From assembly GCA_019694595.1 (NCBI GenBank), contig JAIBBQ010000029.1, forward strand, positions 1-46,383: a DNA stretch of 46,383 nt, given 5' to 3'. This document shows positions 1 through 8,539 of this stretch, one piece after another (position 1 is the first letter of the stretch; each line of letters opens with the position of its first letter). Both the position numbers and the translations under genes were made by a program. Under the pieces are notes generated by a model. The model did not search any database and was not told the DNA's origin. It saw only the letters and a program-made list of their open reading frames with translations. The stretch comes from Myxococcaceae bacterium (GTDB lineage: Bacteria > Myxococcota > Myxococcia > Myxococcales > Myxococcaceae).

Positions 1-142
1 TCGCCTGGCGGCGGCCCGCAGCGACGCGACCGCGGGCGAGCTGCGCGGCAAGGAGGCCGGCGCGCGGGTGGACCAGGGGCTCACCATCGGCTTCTTCGCC
101 GCCGCCGGAGGCAGCGCGGCCGTCGCGGGGTTCCTGTGGTGA
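1..142 (+). CDS. C-terminal end of an unknown protein with a terminal membrane helix (partial)
   Basis: An open frame enters from the left edge and stops at TGA 140-142. The visible 46 residues are charged at first (RSDATAGELRGKEAG) and then hydrophobic (LTIGFFAAAGGSAAVAGFLW), ending right after the helix. A single C-terminal transmembrane helix with no cytoplasmic tail is common in myxobacterial TPR or PEGA-type envelope proteins, but the informative part lies outside the window, so no function is proposed. The stop overlaps the start of the next gene, which suggests translational coupling. Confidence 0.5.
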   Translation, partial: RLAAARSDATAGELRGKEAGARVDQGLTIGFFAAAGGSAAVAGFLW

Positions 143-1683
143 AGCTCGGCGCGCTCCTCACCGTGGTGGCCTCGGCGGCGCTCGCGGCCGACCCCGGCGT
201 GGTGGCGGCCGACGACGCCGAGCGCCCGTTCGGCCTCGACGGCGGTCCGTGGACCACCAGCTTCGACAACGAGTGCGCCACCGCGCCGTCGGGGGGCAGC
301 AGCATCGGCCCGGCTGCAGCCTGCGCGCACCGGGGCGCCGCGGGGCTGCGCTTCGTCGACGGAGTGTCGACCGCCGCCCCGGGCTGCGAGGCGCCGCTGT
401 CGGCCGACAACTTCCCCCCGTTCCAGGGGGGCGCGACCTTCCGGGCGTGGATGCGCCTCGACACCGCGAACGGCGGCACCTTCCTGGCCATCGCCAGCGT
501 GCACCGCTTCGGCTCGCCCCCGGCGGCGTCCTTCAACCTGGCCACCAACGTGTCGCCGCCCACGGTGAACGTGAGCGGTTTCGACCGGCTCCAGGTCTCG
601 AGCCAGGAAGGCTCGTCTCAGCTCTTCTCGCTCGGCGCCTGGCACCTGGTCGAGCTGCAGCTCGAAGGCGTGGGCAGCGCGGCCGGCGTTCGCCGCAGCT
701 ACCTCGACGGCGCGCAGGTGACGGTCCGCAGCGGGCTCGACTTCATGGGCAGCAACACGGCGCTGATGATCACCGGCTTCACCTACGCCGACCCGCGCTC
801 CTTCACCGGCACGCTCTGCGTCGACGACGTGCGGCTCGCCACCCGGCTCTCGGCGTCGCACCTGCGGCTGAGCGGGCCGCCGTCGCCCGGAGTGGGCCGC
901 TGCGCCCAGGTGCACGCCGACTTCCTCGACTCCGCCGACGCCGGCGCGCCGCTGGGCGCCCGCACCGCCTTCACCGCGAGCTCGAGTGCGGGCGTCTTCG
1001 TCGACGTCGCCTGCGCGCAGCCCTTCGGCACGGTGACGCTCGACGCCGGCGTCGAGGGCCTCGATTTCTTCGTGCGCCCCGCCTCGGCAGGCGCAGCCCA
1101 GGTCTCGTTGCTCGGAGATGATCTGCTCCCTTCGCCGCCGCTCGCCTTCGTCGCGGTCGACGCCGGGCCTCCGCCCGACGCCGGGGCCGATGCCGGGCCG
1201 GGGGATGCGGGGTCCTCCGATGGTGGCGTCGACGCGGGCGACGCCGACGGCGGTGCGGACGCAGGTGGTGCCGACGCCGGTGAACGCGACGGCGGCAGCG
1301 ACGCCGGCACCCCCGGCATGCTGTGGGAGTCGACCCCGGCGAGCGCCTCCTGCGGCGTGCCGTACCGCCTGAGCTCCACCGGCCGGGTGCTCGTCTCGGG
1401 CGCCGGTCCGTGGACCTTCCGCACCGAAGGCGCCACGCCTCCGGGCCTCACCCTCGATCCCCAGAGCGGCTTCCTCGACTGGACCCCCACCGCTGCCGGC
1501 CACTTCGCCTTCGACGTGGTCGCCCAGAGCGGCGCGCTCACCCGTCGCGGCCACGTCGACGTCGACGTCACCTGCGACGCCAAGCCGGGCTGCGGCTGTG
1601 GTGCCGGAGCGCCGGTGCTCCTGCCGCTGCTGGCGCTCGCCGGGCTCCGTCAGCGCAGGAAGTCGCGCACCACCCGCGCGTAG
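136..1683 (+). CDS. Exported LamG-like / Ig-like protein with MYXO-CTERM-type tail
   Basis: 515 residues starting at GTG 136 (or GTG 139), overlapping the previous gene. Residues 1-18 form a signal peptide (VKLGALLTVVASAALAA). Residues about 30-240 look like a LamG/concanavalin-type beta sandwich (TFRAWMRLDT..., AWHLVELQLEGV, LCVDDVRLA). A low-complexity linker of Asp-Ala-Gly units covers about 340-390. A putative Ig/He_PIG-like domain follows (WTFRTEGATPPGLTLDPQSG...LDWTPTAAGHFAFDV). The end has CGCG, a hydrophobic stretch and an Arg/Lys cluster (LRQRRKS), the layout of MYXO-CTERM sorting tails that are thought to anchor proteins to the cell surface. Substrate and role are unknown; adhesion or carbohydrate binding is possible. 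The last 34 bp overlap the 3' end of menH on the other strand. Confidence 0.8.
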   Translation: MVKLGALLTVVASAALAADPGVVAADDAERPFGLDGGPWTTSFDNECATAPSGGSSIGPAAACAHRGAAGLRFVDGVSTAAPGCEAPLSADNFPPFQGGATFRAWMRLDTANGGTFLAIASVHRFGSPPAASFNLATNVSPPTVNVSGFDRLQVSSQEGSSQLFSLGAWHLVELQLEGVGSAAGVRRSYLDGAQVTVRSGLDFMGSNTALMITGFTYADPRSFTGTLCVDDVRLATRLSASHLRLSGPPSPGVGRCAQVHADFLDSADAGAPLGARTAFTASSSAGVFVDVACAQPFGTVTLDAGVEGLDFFVRPASAGAAQVSLLGDDLLPSPPLAFVAVDAGPPPDAGADAGPGDAGSSDGGVDAGDADGGADAGGADAGERDGGSDAGTPGMLWESTPASASCGVPYRLSSTGRVLVSGAGPWTFRTEGATPPGLTLDPQSGFLDWTPTAAGHFAFDVVAQSGALTRRGHVDVDVTCDAKPGCGCGAGAPVLLPLLALAGLRQRRKSRTTRA

Positions 1684-2417
1684 GCCTCGGGCGCTTCGAG
1701 GTGCGGGGAATGGCCCGCCCCCTCGATGGCCACGTGCCGGGCGTCGCGCAGCCGCCCCGCCAGACGCTGCGCGATGGTGGTGAACTTGGTGTCGTTGGCG
1801 CCCGACACCAGCAGCACCGGGCCACGCACCTGTCCGAGCGGCAACGGCGGCTGCGCCGCGAGGCCGAGGCTGCGCAGCGCGCCGGCCAGGCCCGGGGCGG
1901 TGTGACGCCGTCGCTGGGCAGAGAGCGACGCCGCCAGCTCCGCGGGCAGCGTGCGCTGGCCAGCGAGCACCGGGTGCCGTTCCCACTCGGCGAGGAACGC
2001 CTCGAGGCCCTTGGCTTCCAGCAGCCGCGCGCGCGCCTCGTCTTCATCGCGGCGCGCGAGGCGCTCCTGCGCGTCGGTGAGGCCGGGGTGCACGCCTTCC
2101 AGCACCAGCGCGCCCACCTTGGCCGGGTGCAGCGCGGCCACCGCGAGCGCCAGCCGAGCGCCCTGCGAGTACCCCACCAGCGTCGCGCCCACGCCGAGCT
2201 CGGCGGCGACCACGGCGACCGCCTCGCGAAACCCCGGCTCTCCCGCCGCGGCCGGAGCGGCGACGTCCTCGTGGCCCGGGAGCACCAGGCAGCGTGCGCG
2301 CACCTCGTCGCCGAGGAGCGGCTCCAGGTGGCTGAACGACGCGCCGCCCCCGGTGAAGCCGTGGAGGAACACCACGCCCCGCAAGCCGCGCCCGAACGCG
2401 GTGCTCGGCAGCCTCAC
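1650..2417 (-). CDS. menH: 2-succinyl-6-hydroxy-2,4-cyclohexadiene-1-carboxylate synthase (MenH), alpha/beta hydrolase
   Basis: 255 residues. Start is GTG 2417, which overlaps the menD stop in the arrangement GTGA, so translation is probably coupled. The alpha/beta-hydrolase features are the oxyanion loop FLHGFTGGG (residues 17-25), the nucleophile elbow GYSQG with Ser84, an acid in SGANDTKF and the catalytic His in EGAGHSPHLE near the C-terminus. MenH eliminates pyruvate from the MenD product SEPHCHC to give SHCHC in menaquinone synthesis. Sequence alone separates MenH poorly from other small hydrolases; the position directly after menD makes the assignment firm. Its last 34 bp run antisense into the end of the LamG-like gene. 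Confidence 0.87.
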   Translation of the reverse strand: MRLPSTAFGRGLRGVVFLHGFTGGGASFSHLEPLLGDEVRARCLVLPGHEDVAAPAAAGEPGFREAVAVVAAELGVGATLVGYSQGARLALAVAALHPAKVGALVLEGVHPGLTDAQERLARRDEDEARARLLEAKGLEAFLAEWERHPVLAGQRTLPAELAASLSAQRRRHTAPGLAGALRSLGLAAQPPLPLGQVRGPVLLVSGANDTKFTTIAQRLAGRLRDARHVAIEGAGHSPHLEAPEAYARVVRDFLR

Positions 2418-4111
2418 CCCAGCGCTCCGACGGCCCGGGCCGCCCGGGCGAGCACCTCGCGGTGGTGGCGCACGTTCGCCTCGCGCTCGGTGCGCACCTC
2501 GAGCAGGTGCAGCCCGCCGCGCAGACCGTCGCGCACCCGGGCTTCCAGGTCCTCGGGGCTGCGGGCGAGCGCGTGCCGGGCCGCGCCCAGCCGCGCCACG
2601 TCGGCGAGGTCCACGCCGTGCGGCGTGCCCCACCACTGCTCGAAGTGCGCGGTCTGCTCGGCGATGGGGAGAAAGTGGAAGATGCCGCCGCCGTCGTTGT
2701 TCACCGCCACCACGGTGAGCGGCGCGCCGAGCCGCCGCGCGGTGACCCAGGCCCCCACGTCGTGCAGCAGCGCCACGTCGCCGATGAGCAGCGCCGTCGG
2801 GCGCCCGGAGCCGGCGGCGATGCCCAGCGCGGTGGAGACCACCCCGTCGATGCCGTTGACCCCCCGGCTCGAGAACACCCGCAGCTTCGAGCGCGCTTCC
2901 ACCGCGAAGGTGTCGACGTCGCGCACCGGCATGCTGCTGGAGACCACGAGCTGTGCGCCTTCGGGCAGCGCGCGCACCAGCGCACGGGCCGCGGCCGGCT
3001 CGGTGAGCGGTCCGCCTTCCGAGGCGAGCTCCCGGCGCGCCACCGCATCGGCCGCGAGCCAGGCGTCGCGCCACGCCGACGTCTTCGCGGGGAGCCCTTC
3101 GGTGAGCGCGCGGCACAGCGCCACCGCGTCGGTCGCCAGCAGCTGGCCCGCCGCGTGGCCCGGGTCGACGAAGGCGCCTTCGTCGTGCACCGCCACCACC
3201 TTCGCGCCGCTGCCGTCGAGCCAGGTCTGCGGCACCTTGGTGGTGAGGCCGCCGCCGAAGCGCAGCACGAGCTCGGGGGCGAGCCTTCGGGTGAGCTCGG
3301 GGCTGCGCAGCAGCACGTCGGCGGTGCCGATGGCGCCGTCGAAGCCGAAGCGCGCGTTGGACGCCGCCTCCGCCAGCACCGGGAAGCCGAGCACTCGCCC
3401 CAGCGCGTGCACCGCGTCGCCGAAGCCGTCGTCGGCCTCGCGGGGCCCGCAGAGGATGAGGCCCTTCTCCACGCCGCGCAGCGACGCGCGCAGGGCCGCC
3501 ACCACCGCCGGAGCGACCGAGAGCCGCGCGGTCTCGACGTGCGGGCCTTCGGCCGGGACTGGCGCCCAGGGCGCTGCGGGCGCGAGCGGCTCGCGGAACG
3601 GCACGTTGAGCTGCACCGGCCCGCGCCGGGGCCCCAGCGCGCGTGCCACCGCCTTGCGCACCACCGCGCGCAGGTGACGCTCGACGTTCGCCGCGCCTTG
3701 CGGCTCGGGCAGCAACACCTGCTCGCGCAGGAAGCCGCCGAAGAGCGCGTCCTGCGGCATGGTCTGCGCGGCGCCGAAGCCGTGCAGCTCCCACGGCCGG
3801 TCGGCGGTCAGCACCACCAGGGGCGTGTGGCCTTCGCTGGCCTCGATGACCGCGGGCAGGAAGTGTGCCCCCGCGGAGCCCGAGGTGCAGACCACCGCCG
3901 CGGGCGCCCCGGTGGTCTTCGCCAGGCCGAGCGCGAAGAAGGCGGCGCTGCGCTCGTCGATGACCGAGTGGGCGGTGAGGCCGGGCTGCGTGGCGCAGGC
4001 GAGCGCCAGCGGCGTGGACCGTGAGCCGGGGCACACCACCGCGTGGCGCACGCCGGCGGCGGTGAGCTCGGCGAGCACCACCCCGGCCCAGCGCTGGTTG
4101 AGCTCAGCCAC
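2414..4111 (-). CDS. menD: SEPHCHC synthase (MenD), ThDP-dependent
   Basis: 565 residues, the usual MenD length, starting at GTG 4111 with GGAG five bases upstream. The N-terminus has CPGSRSTPLA (residues 27-36) and the ThDP-activating Glu53 in VIDERSAAFF. The central domain follows, then the C-terminal ThDP/Mg site with GDVALLHD and VNNDGGGIFHFLP. MenD joins 2-oxoglutarate (as a ThDP-bound succinic semialdehyde unit) to isochorismate, the first committed step of menaquinone synthesis. It lies 18 bp after menB and overlaps menH by 4 bp, so the three form a tight operon. Nothing looks degenerate. Confidence 0.95.
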   Translation of the reverse strand: MAELNQRWAGVVLAELTAAGVRHAVVCPGSRSTPLALACATQPGLTAHSVIDERSAAFFALGLAKTTGAPAAVVCTSGSAGAHFLPAVIEASEGHTPLVVLTADRPWELHGFGAAQTMPQDALFGGFLREQVLLPEPQGAANVERHLRAVVRKAVARALGPRRGPVQLNVPFREPLAPAAPWAPVPAEGPHVETARLSVAPAVVAALRASLRGVEKGLILCGPREADDGFGDAVHALGRVLGFPVLAEAASNARFGFDGAIGTADVLLRSPELTRRLAPELVLRFGGGLTTKVPQTWLDGSGAKVVAVHDEGAFVDPGHAAGQLLATDAVALCRALTEGLPAKTSAWRDAWLAADAVARRELASEGGPLTEPAAARALVRALPEGAQLVVSSSMPVRDVDTFAVEARSKLRVFSSRGVNGIDGVVSTALGIAAGSGRPTALLIGDVALLHDVGAWVTARRLGAPLTVVAVNNDGGGIFHFLPIAEQTAHFEQWWGTPHGVDLADVARLGAARHALARSPEDLEARVRDGLRGGLHLLEVRTEREANVRHHREVLARAARAVGALG

Positions 4112-4129
4112 GGCGGCTCCGGAGGCGGC

Positions 4130-5032
4130 TCAGAACTGCCACGGGAAGCGGCTCCAGTTCGGCGGGCGGCGCTCGAGGAAGGCGTCGCGGCCTTCCTGGG
4201 CCTCGTCGGTGCCGTAGGCGAGCCGGGTCGCCTCGCCGGCGAACACCTGCTGCCCGACCAGCCCGTCGTCGACCAGGTTGAAGGCGAACTTGAGCATGCG
4301 CTGCGCGGTGGGGCTCTTGGCGTTCACCTTGCGGCCCCACTCGAGGCCCACGCGCTCGAGCTCGGCGTGAGGCACCACCGCGTTCACCATGCCCATGCGG
4401 TGCGCGTCGTCGGCGCTGTACTCGTCGCCGAGGAAGAAGATCTCCCGTGCGAACTTCTGGCCCACCTGGCGCGCGAGGTACGCCGAGCCGTAGCCGCCGT
4501 CGAAGCTCGCCACGTCGGCGTCGGTCTGCTTGAAGCGCGCGTGCTCCTTGCTGGCGATGGTGAGGTCCGCCACCACGTGGAGGCTGTGGCCGCCGCCGGC
4601 CGACCACCCGGGCACCAGGCAGATGACCACCTTGGGCATGAAGCGGATGAGCCGCTGCACCTCGAGGATGTGCAGGCGCCCGGTGAGGCCGGGGGTCACA
4701 CTCGCGGCGGTGTCGCCGGTGGCGTAGCGGTAGCCGTCCTTGTCGCGGATGCGCTGGTCGCCCCCGGAGCAGAAGGCCCAGCCGCCGTCCTTGGGCGAAG
4801 GCCCGTTGCCGGTGAGCAGCACGCAGCCCACGTCGGGGCTCATTCGCGCGTGGTCGAGCGCGCGGTACAGCTCGTCGACGGTATGGGGGCGGAAGGCGTT
4901 GCGCACCTCCGGCCGGTGGAAGGCGATGCGCACCGTGCCGTGCGCGCGGGCGCGGTGGTAGGTGATGTCGGTGAGCCCTTCGAAGCCGCTCACCACGTTC
5001 CACGCCGAAGGATCGAACAGCTGCGAGACCAT
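4130..5032 (-). CDS. menB: 1,4-dihydroxy-2-naphthoyl-CoA synthase (MenB)
   Basis: The start ATG 5032 is chosen over an in-frame ATG at 5068 because GGGAGG sits four bases before it and the encoded protein then begins MVSQLFDPSAW; this gives 300 residues. It is a crotonase-fold protein with MenB hallmarks: AFCSGGDQRIRDKDGY, the oxyanion-hole segment VPGWSAGGGHSLHVVADLTIA, SFDGGYGSAYLARQVG, and the C-terminal FLERRPPNWSRFPWQF. MenB closes the second ring of o-succinylbenzoyl-CoA to form the naphthoyl-CoA. It is the first gene of menB-menD-menH. No menC, menE, menF or menA is present in the window, so the pathway must be completed elsewhere. Confidence 0.95.
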   Translation of the reverse strand: MVSQLFDPSAWNVVSGFEGLTDITYHRARAHGTVRIAFHRPEVRNAFRPHTVDELYRALDHARMSPDVGCVLLTGNGPSPKDGGWAFCSGGDQRIRDKDGYRYATGDTAASVTPGLTGRLHILEVQRLIRFMPKVVICLVPGWSAGGGHSLHVVADLTIASKEHARFKQTDADVASFDGGYGSAYLARQVGQKFAREIFFLGDEYSADDAHRMGMVNAVVPHAELERVGLEWGRKVNAKSPTAQRMLKFAFNLVDDGLVGQQVFAGEATRLAYGTDEAQEGRDAFLERRPPNWSRFPWQF

Positions 5033-5098
5033 GGCGCCTCCCCTAGCCGGATTCGGGGGCGCTTTCACGCGGGCGAAAGCAGCGCTGCTTCTGGCTGC

Positions 5099-6829
5099 TC
5101 ACACCGGCCGTACGAAGTGCCCGTCGAGCAGGTGCTCGAGCGCGTCCGCGGCGACTGCCTTGGGGGTTCCCTTCGGGAGGCGGGCGAGCCCGGCGTCGCG
5201 CCTCGCCGGCTGCGAGAAGGCGTCGAGCACCCCGAGCAGCAGCGCCGCGTCCTGGTCCGTGAGCAGCGCCGGGTCCTCGAAGCCCTGCACCGTCGGCGCG
5301 CAGGCGAGCCCCAGCCCGTCCACCGAGCGGATCACCGTCACCGGAGCGCGCGCCAGCTTCGCCGGAACCCGGTGCGGCCCGAGCCAGTCGGAGAGCGCGA
5401 CCTGGTCGCGGGCCGCGGGAGCCGCCTGCACCATCGCCCGGGTCCGTCGGCGTTCGGCGCTCGCGCGGCGCTGCTGCGCGCTGATCAGCGCTTCCACCCG
5501 CGCCGCCGTGCGCGCCACTGCGGCTTCGAGGCCCGGGTCGGCGTAACGGACCATGGGCACCGTGCCGGCGCCGGGCTCGAGCTGCTCGAAGTAGTCGAGG
5601 AAGTCGTGAAAGCTCCTGGCCTCGCTCACCATGCCGAAGCGCTCCGGGTGCTCGGTGACCAGGGCCCCCGGCTGGGACTCGAGCCGCTGGTACCCGATGC
5701 GGCACCCTTCGGACAGCAGGCGCTCGACCAGCGCAGTCTCCTCGCGCAGCGAGGCCGCGGTGGCGAAGGGCAACCCGGCGATGCCGGTGATCTCCAGGTC
5801 GAGGTTGGGGAACGCCTTGGCCTGTGACACCACCGCGAAGAGCTGGTCGTTCATCGCGCACGGCTTGAGCAGGCCCTTCTCCAGCTGCGTGCGCCGCTGC
5901 GACTCGGCGAAGCACCCGATGTCCACCACCAGGTGCGCGCGCTCGAAGTGCCGGGCGAGGGTGGCCATGAGCGACTCCGGCGGCACACCCCAGAGGAAGT
6001 AGGTCGTGGCGTGCCGGGACAGGTCGACCCCTTCCCAGCACTGCTCGAGGAAGGCGCTCGTGCTGCCCGCGAAGTCGTACCGCAGCTGCCAGGTGCCGCC
6101 GACGATGGCCTGGTGGTCGAGCCGCACGCTTTCCGGGGTGCGCAGGAAGGGCAGCGCACGCCCGAAGGTGGCCTTCTGCATGCCGCGGGTGCCGCCGCAG
6201 TAGAGGCAGTTCTCGCCGCACCCCTTCCCCGGGGCGACCCAGCCCGAGAACGAGGCCCGGTCGAGGCCGCTCAGGAACAGCTCGTCGAAGTGCGAGTAGT
6301 GCACGTCGACGTTCGCCGTGCCCTGCACGTACGAGAGGCCCGCCCGGGGCGCGTCGCGGCTCAGCACGTTCGGGGCGTCGCGCACCTGGCGGCAGAGCGC
6401 CAGGAGCGGTGCCTCGCCATCACCGAGGATGACGTCGTCGACGTCGCCGAACCCGAGGAGCTCCCGGGCGTAGAAGGTGGCCGAATTGCCACCGAGGACC
6501 ACCCGCACGCCCGGCGCCAGGTCGCGCACCAGCCGCGCGAGGAGCAGCGCCCGCGCGAGGTGGTGGAACCACTTGAGGCTGATGCCCACCACCTTGGGCT
6601 TCACCCGCCCGAGCAGCTGCCGGAGCGAGCGCCGCACCTCGGCCTCGCCCAGCTCGTCGCTGGTGAGCTGCACGAAGGCTTCGACGCCGTGCCGCCGCAG
6701 GTAGCTCGCGAGGTAGAGGATGCCGCAGGTCGCCTCGCCGGTGCCGGCGCCGAGCAGCAGCACCGGCGAGAGCACCCGGGGCGCCCCGCGCAGGCGCTTC
6801 GGGCCACTCGGTCGGGGGGCGGTCACCAT
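5099..6829 (-). CDS. B12-binding-domain radical SAM protein of unknown substrate
   Basis: 576 residues from ATG 6829; no clear ribosome site. Residues about 20-170 look like a cobalamin-binding Rossmann domain (GTGEATCGILYLASYLRRHG, VVGISLKWFHH, RVVLGGNSATFY, DVILGDGEAPL). The usual DxHxxG cobalamin His motif is not seen, as in several B12-radical SAM families. The [4Fe-4S] motif is C204-x3-C208-x2-C211 in GKGCGENCLYCGG. A TIM-barrel-like part follows to about 400 (ITGIAGLPFAT). The last ~150 residues (FEDPALLTDQDAALLLGVLD..., ending LLDGHFVRPV) form an extra domain I cannot name. Relatives modify lipids, antibiotics or peptides. It lies 66 bp upstream of menB on the same strand, which may be accidental. 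Confidence 0.82.
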   Translation of the reverse strand: MVTAPRPSGPKRLRGAPRVLSPVLLLGAGTGEATCGILYLASYLRRHGVEAFVQLTSDELGEAEVRRSLRQLLGRVKPKVVGISLKWFHHLARALLLARLVRDLAPGVRVVLGGNSATFYARELLGFGDVDDVILGDGEAPLLALCRQVRDAPNVLSRDAPRAGLSYVQGTANVDVHYSHFDELFLSGLDRASFSGWVAPGKGCGENCLYCGGTRGMQKATFGRALPFLRTPESVRLDHQAIVGGTWQLRYDFAGSTSAFLEQCWEGVDLSRHATTYFLWGVPPESLMATLARHFERAHLVVDIGCFAESQRRTQLEKGLLKPCAMNDQLFAVVSQAKAFPNLDLEITGIAGLPFATAASLREETALVERLLSEGCRIGYQRLESQPGALVTEHPERFGMVSEARSFHDFLDYFEQLEPGAGTVPMVRYADPGLEAAVARTAARVEALISAQQRRASAERRRTRAMVQAAPAARDQVALSDWLGPHRVPAKLARAPVTVIRSVDGLGLACAPTVQGFEDPALLTDQDAALLLGVLDAFSQPARRDAGLARLPKGTPKAVAADALEHLLDGHFVRPV

Positions 6830-6851
6830 CGTCGAGCGCGGAGCTTTGAGC

Positions 6852-7484
6852 TCAGAACGGCACGTCGACGCACGACAGCTTGGGCCCGGCGGTGCCCGCG
6901 TCGTCGGTGGTGCGCGAGTGAATGATGACCGACTTCGCCTGGCCTGCCCGCACCGCCCAGGTGGCGGTGACGTCGTTGGCGCCTTCGCCGGCTGCGGACG
7001 AGGTGAAGTCGAGCCAGATCTCGTTCTGCGGCGTCGCGCCGGCGGCAGCGTCGTTGCGGTAGTGGGCGCCGCCCTGGCCGGCGTCGCAGGCCGCGACGTG
7101 CACGTGCGCGCCGTACGCGCGAGACGCGGTGAGGCCGCTCACGGCGAGGATGACGCGGGTCCCCGCGCCCATGGTGCAGGACTTCACGCCCCCGGAGACG
7201 CCCGCCGCGGGGTTGGCGCCGCCGTCGAGGTACGGGTCGGGGTACACCGTCCACGGGCCGGTGGCGTTGATGGTGTTGCAGTCACCGGCGCCGCCACCCG
7301 CGGACCCGCCGCCGGCCGAGCCACCTCCGCTGCTGGCGGAACCGCCGCCGCTGCTGCCCGAGCCGCCTCCCGCGCTGCCGCCGGACCCGCCCTGGCCGCC
7401 GCCGCTGCCCGACGAGCCGCGGTAGTTCATCTCGCACGCCGAGAGCGCGGTCGCGCAGAGCAGTCCGAGCAGAATGGTTCGCAT
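6852..7484 (-). CDS. Lipoprotein with Cu/Zn-superoxide-dismutase-like domain lacking the zinc ligands
   Basis: 210 residues; the start ATG 7484 is chosen because it begins a lipoprotein signal (MRTILLGLLCATALSAC, lipidated Cys17). A Gly/Ser-only linker follows to about residue 68. The C-terminal ~130 residues match the Cu/Zn SOD fold: GAHVHVAAC (His127, His129), GGAHYRND (His141) and SVIIHSRTTDD (His189) sit where the four copper ligands are, and the Cys in AAC and LSC are placed for the conserved disulfide. The zinc-binding histidines between the bridging His and the next strand are absent. It may be a copper-only SOD-like or copper-binding envelope protein. Enzymatic activity is not certain. 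Confidence 0.75.
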   Translation of the reverse strand: MRTILLGLLCATALSACEMNYRGSSGSGGGQGGSGGSAGGGSGSSGGGSASSGGGSAGGGSAGGGAGDCNTINATGPWTVYPDPYLDGGANPAAGVSGGVKSCTMGAGTRVILAVSGLTASRAYGAHVHVAACDAGQGGAHYRNDAAAGATPQNEIWLDFTSSAAGEGANDVTATWAVRAGQAKSVIIHSRTTDDAGTAGPKLSCVDVPF

Positions 7485-7584
7485 GGCGCGCACGGCGGGC
7501 CCCTTCGGTGGGTGGAGCGCGGAGCATGACCGACCCGCTGCACGCGTCAACCTGCATCCCGTGGCCGCCGTGCCTCGTGCGACC

Positions 7585-8298
7585 TCAGTCGTCGAGCACC
7601 TCGCGCACGTCGACCTCGTTGCCGTCGAGGATCCCGGCGTAGCGCTCGGCCCAGGCGACGACCGCCTCGCGGGTGGGGAGATTGATGATGGAGTAGCCGG
7701 CGATGAGCTCCTTCGATTCGGTGAAGGGCCCATCGGTCCAGGTGCGCTTGCCGGTGCCGCCGCGCAGCCGCAGCCCGCGCTTCGACGGGGCGAGGCGGGC
7801 GGCCGACTGCAGCGCGCCGTCGGCCTTGAGCTGGGCGAGGAACTTCGCTTCCGCCGCCGGGCGCGGGGCGCCGGCCTCGAAGGCCGCGTCGCCCTTCTGC
7901 AGCAGCAGGAAGCGCTCCGCGGCGCCGTCGGGCTTGGCCATGAAGCCCAGGTCCCACGGCTCGACGACCGGGCCGACCTCGATCTCCCCGCCGCCCATCG
8001 CCTGCAGGAGCTCCTTGGCCTGGGCCACCGCGCCGTCGAGGCCCTTGGCGACGGTCATCGCCATGCCGGCGATGAGCTCGTTCCCGCCGGCATACGGGCC
8101 CTTGGTGACCTGCACGTCCTTCCCGCTCGCGCGCACCCGGGCGCGCAGGGCGCTGCGGTGGAGCCCGGCGCCGTCGAGGAAGACGCCGCTCTTGAGCTGC
8201 TCCTGGATGAAGCCGCCCATCTCCTTCATGATCCGCTCGCCGGGGGGAATGTTGGCTTCCATCTTCGCGTCGACCTTGTGCATCACGATGTGGCGCAT
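7585..8298 (-). CDS. Tandem YCII/DGPF-domain protein
   Basis: 237 residues from ATG 8298, with AAGGA upstream at good spacing. The C-terminal half (about 125-237) is a clear YCII-family domain: RFLLLQKGD at its first strand and RTWTDGPFTESKELIAGYSIINL, the DGPF signature. The N-terminal half (1-115) repeats the same plan in diverged form (MRHIVMHKVD..., VQVTKGPYAGGNELIAGMAM), so the gene is a tandem duplication. Family members are small ferredoxin-like proteins, often linked to ECF sigma factors; none is seen here. The biochemical role is unknown. A gap of about 100 bp separates it from the SOD-like gene downstream. Confidence 0.8.
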   Translation of the reverse strand: MRHIVMHKVDAKMEANIPPGERIMKEMGGFIQEQLKSGVFLDGAGLHRSALRARVRASGKDVQVTKGPYAGGNELIAGMAMTVAKGLDGAVAQAKELLQAMGGGEIEVGPVVEPWDLGFMAKPDGAAERFLLLQKGDAAFEAGAPRPAAEAKFLAQLKADGALQSAARLAPSKRGLRLRGGTGKRTWTDGPFTESKELIAGYSIINLPTREAVVAWAERYAGILDGNEVDVREVLDD

Positions 8299-8539
8299 TC
8301 GAGGTTCCTTTCAGCGGGAGCGGCCGGGGGCCGGCACGCCCTGTTTGCCATGCGACGGGCCAGTGCGGGACGGATCGACAGCGGCGTCGTCGTTTTTTCC
8401 TCAGTCGGCGAAAGTGCGGTGATTCCGGGGCCCTGGCCGGTCGATTTGACTCCGTCTTTGTGCCGGGAAGGCCCATGCTGCCGGCATTCGACACGCCCTC
8501 TCGCTGCTGCGCTTCACGCTCGGGTTCACCCTGGTCGCG

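Noticed and set aside
1141..1310. A DNA-level repeat in the LamG-like gene
   Set aside because: The sequence encodes a Asp-Ala-Gly linker with varied codons; it is a low-complexity protein linker and not a duplicated DNA unit.
5033..5068. Longer menB start at ATG 5068
   Set aside because: The extension MKAPPNPARGGA is unlike MenB, and the GGGAGG site fits ATG 5032.
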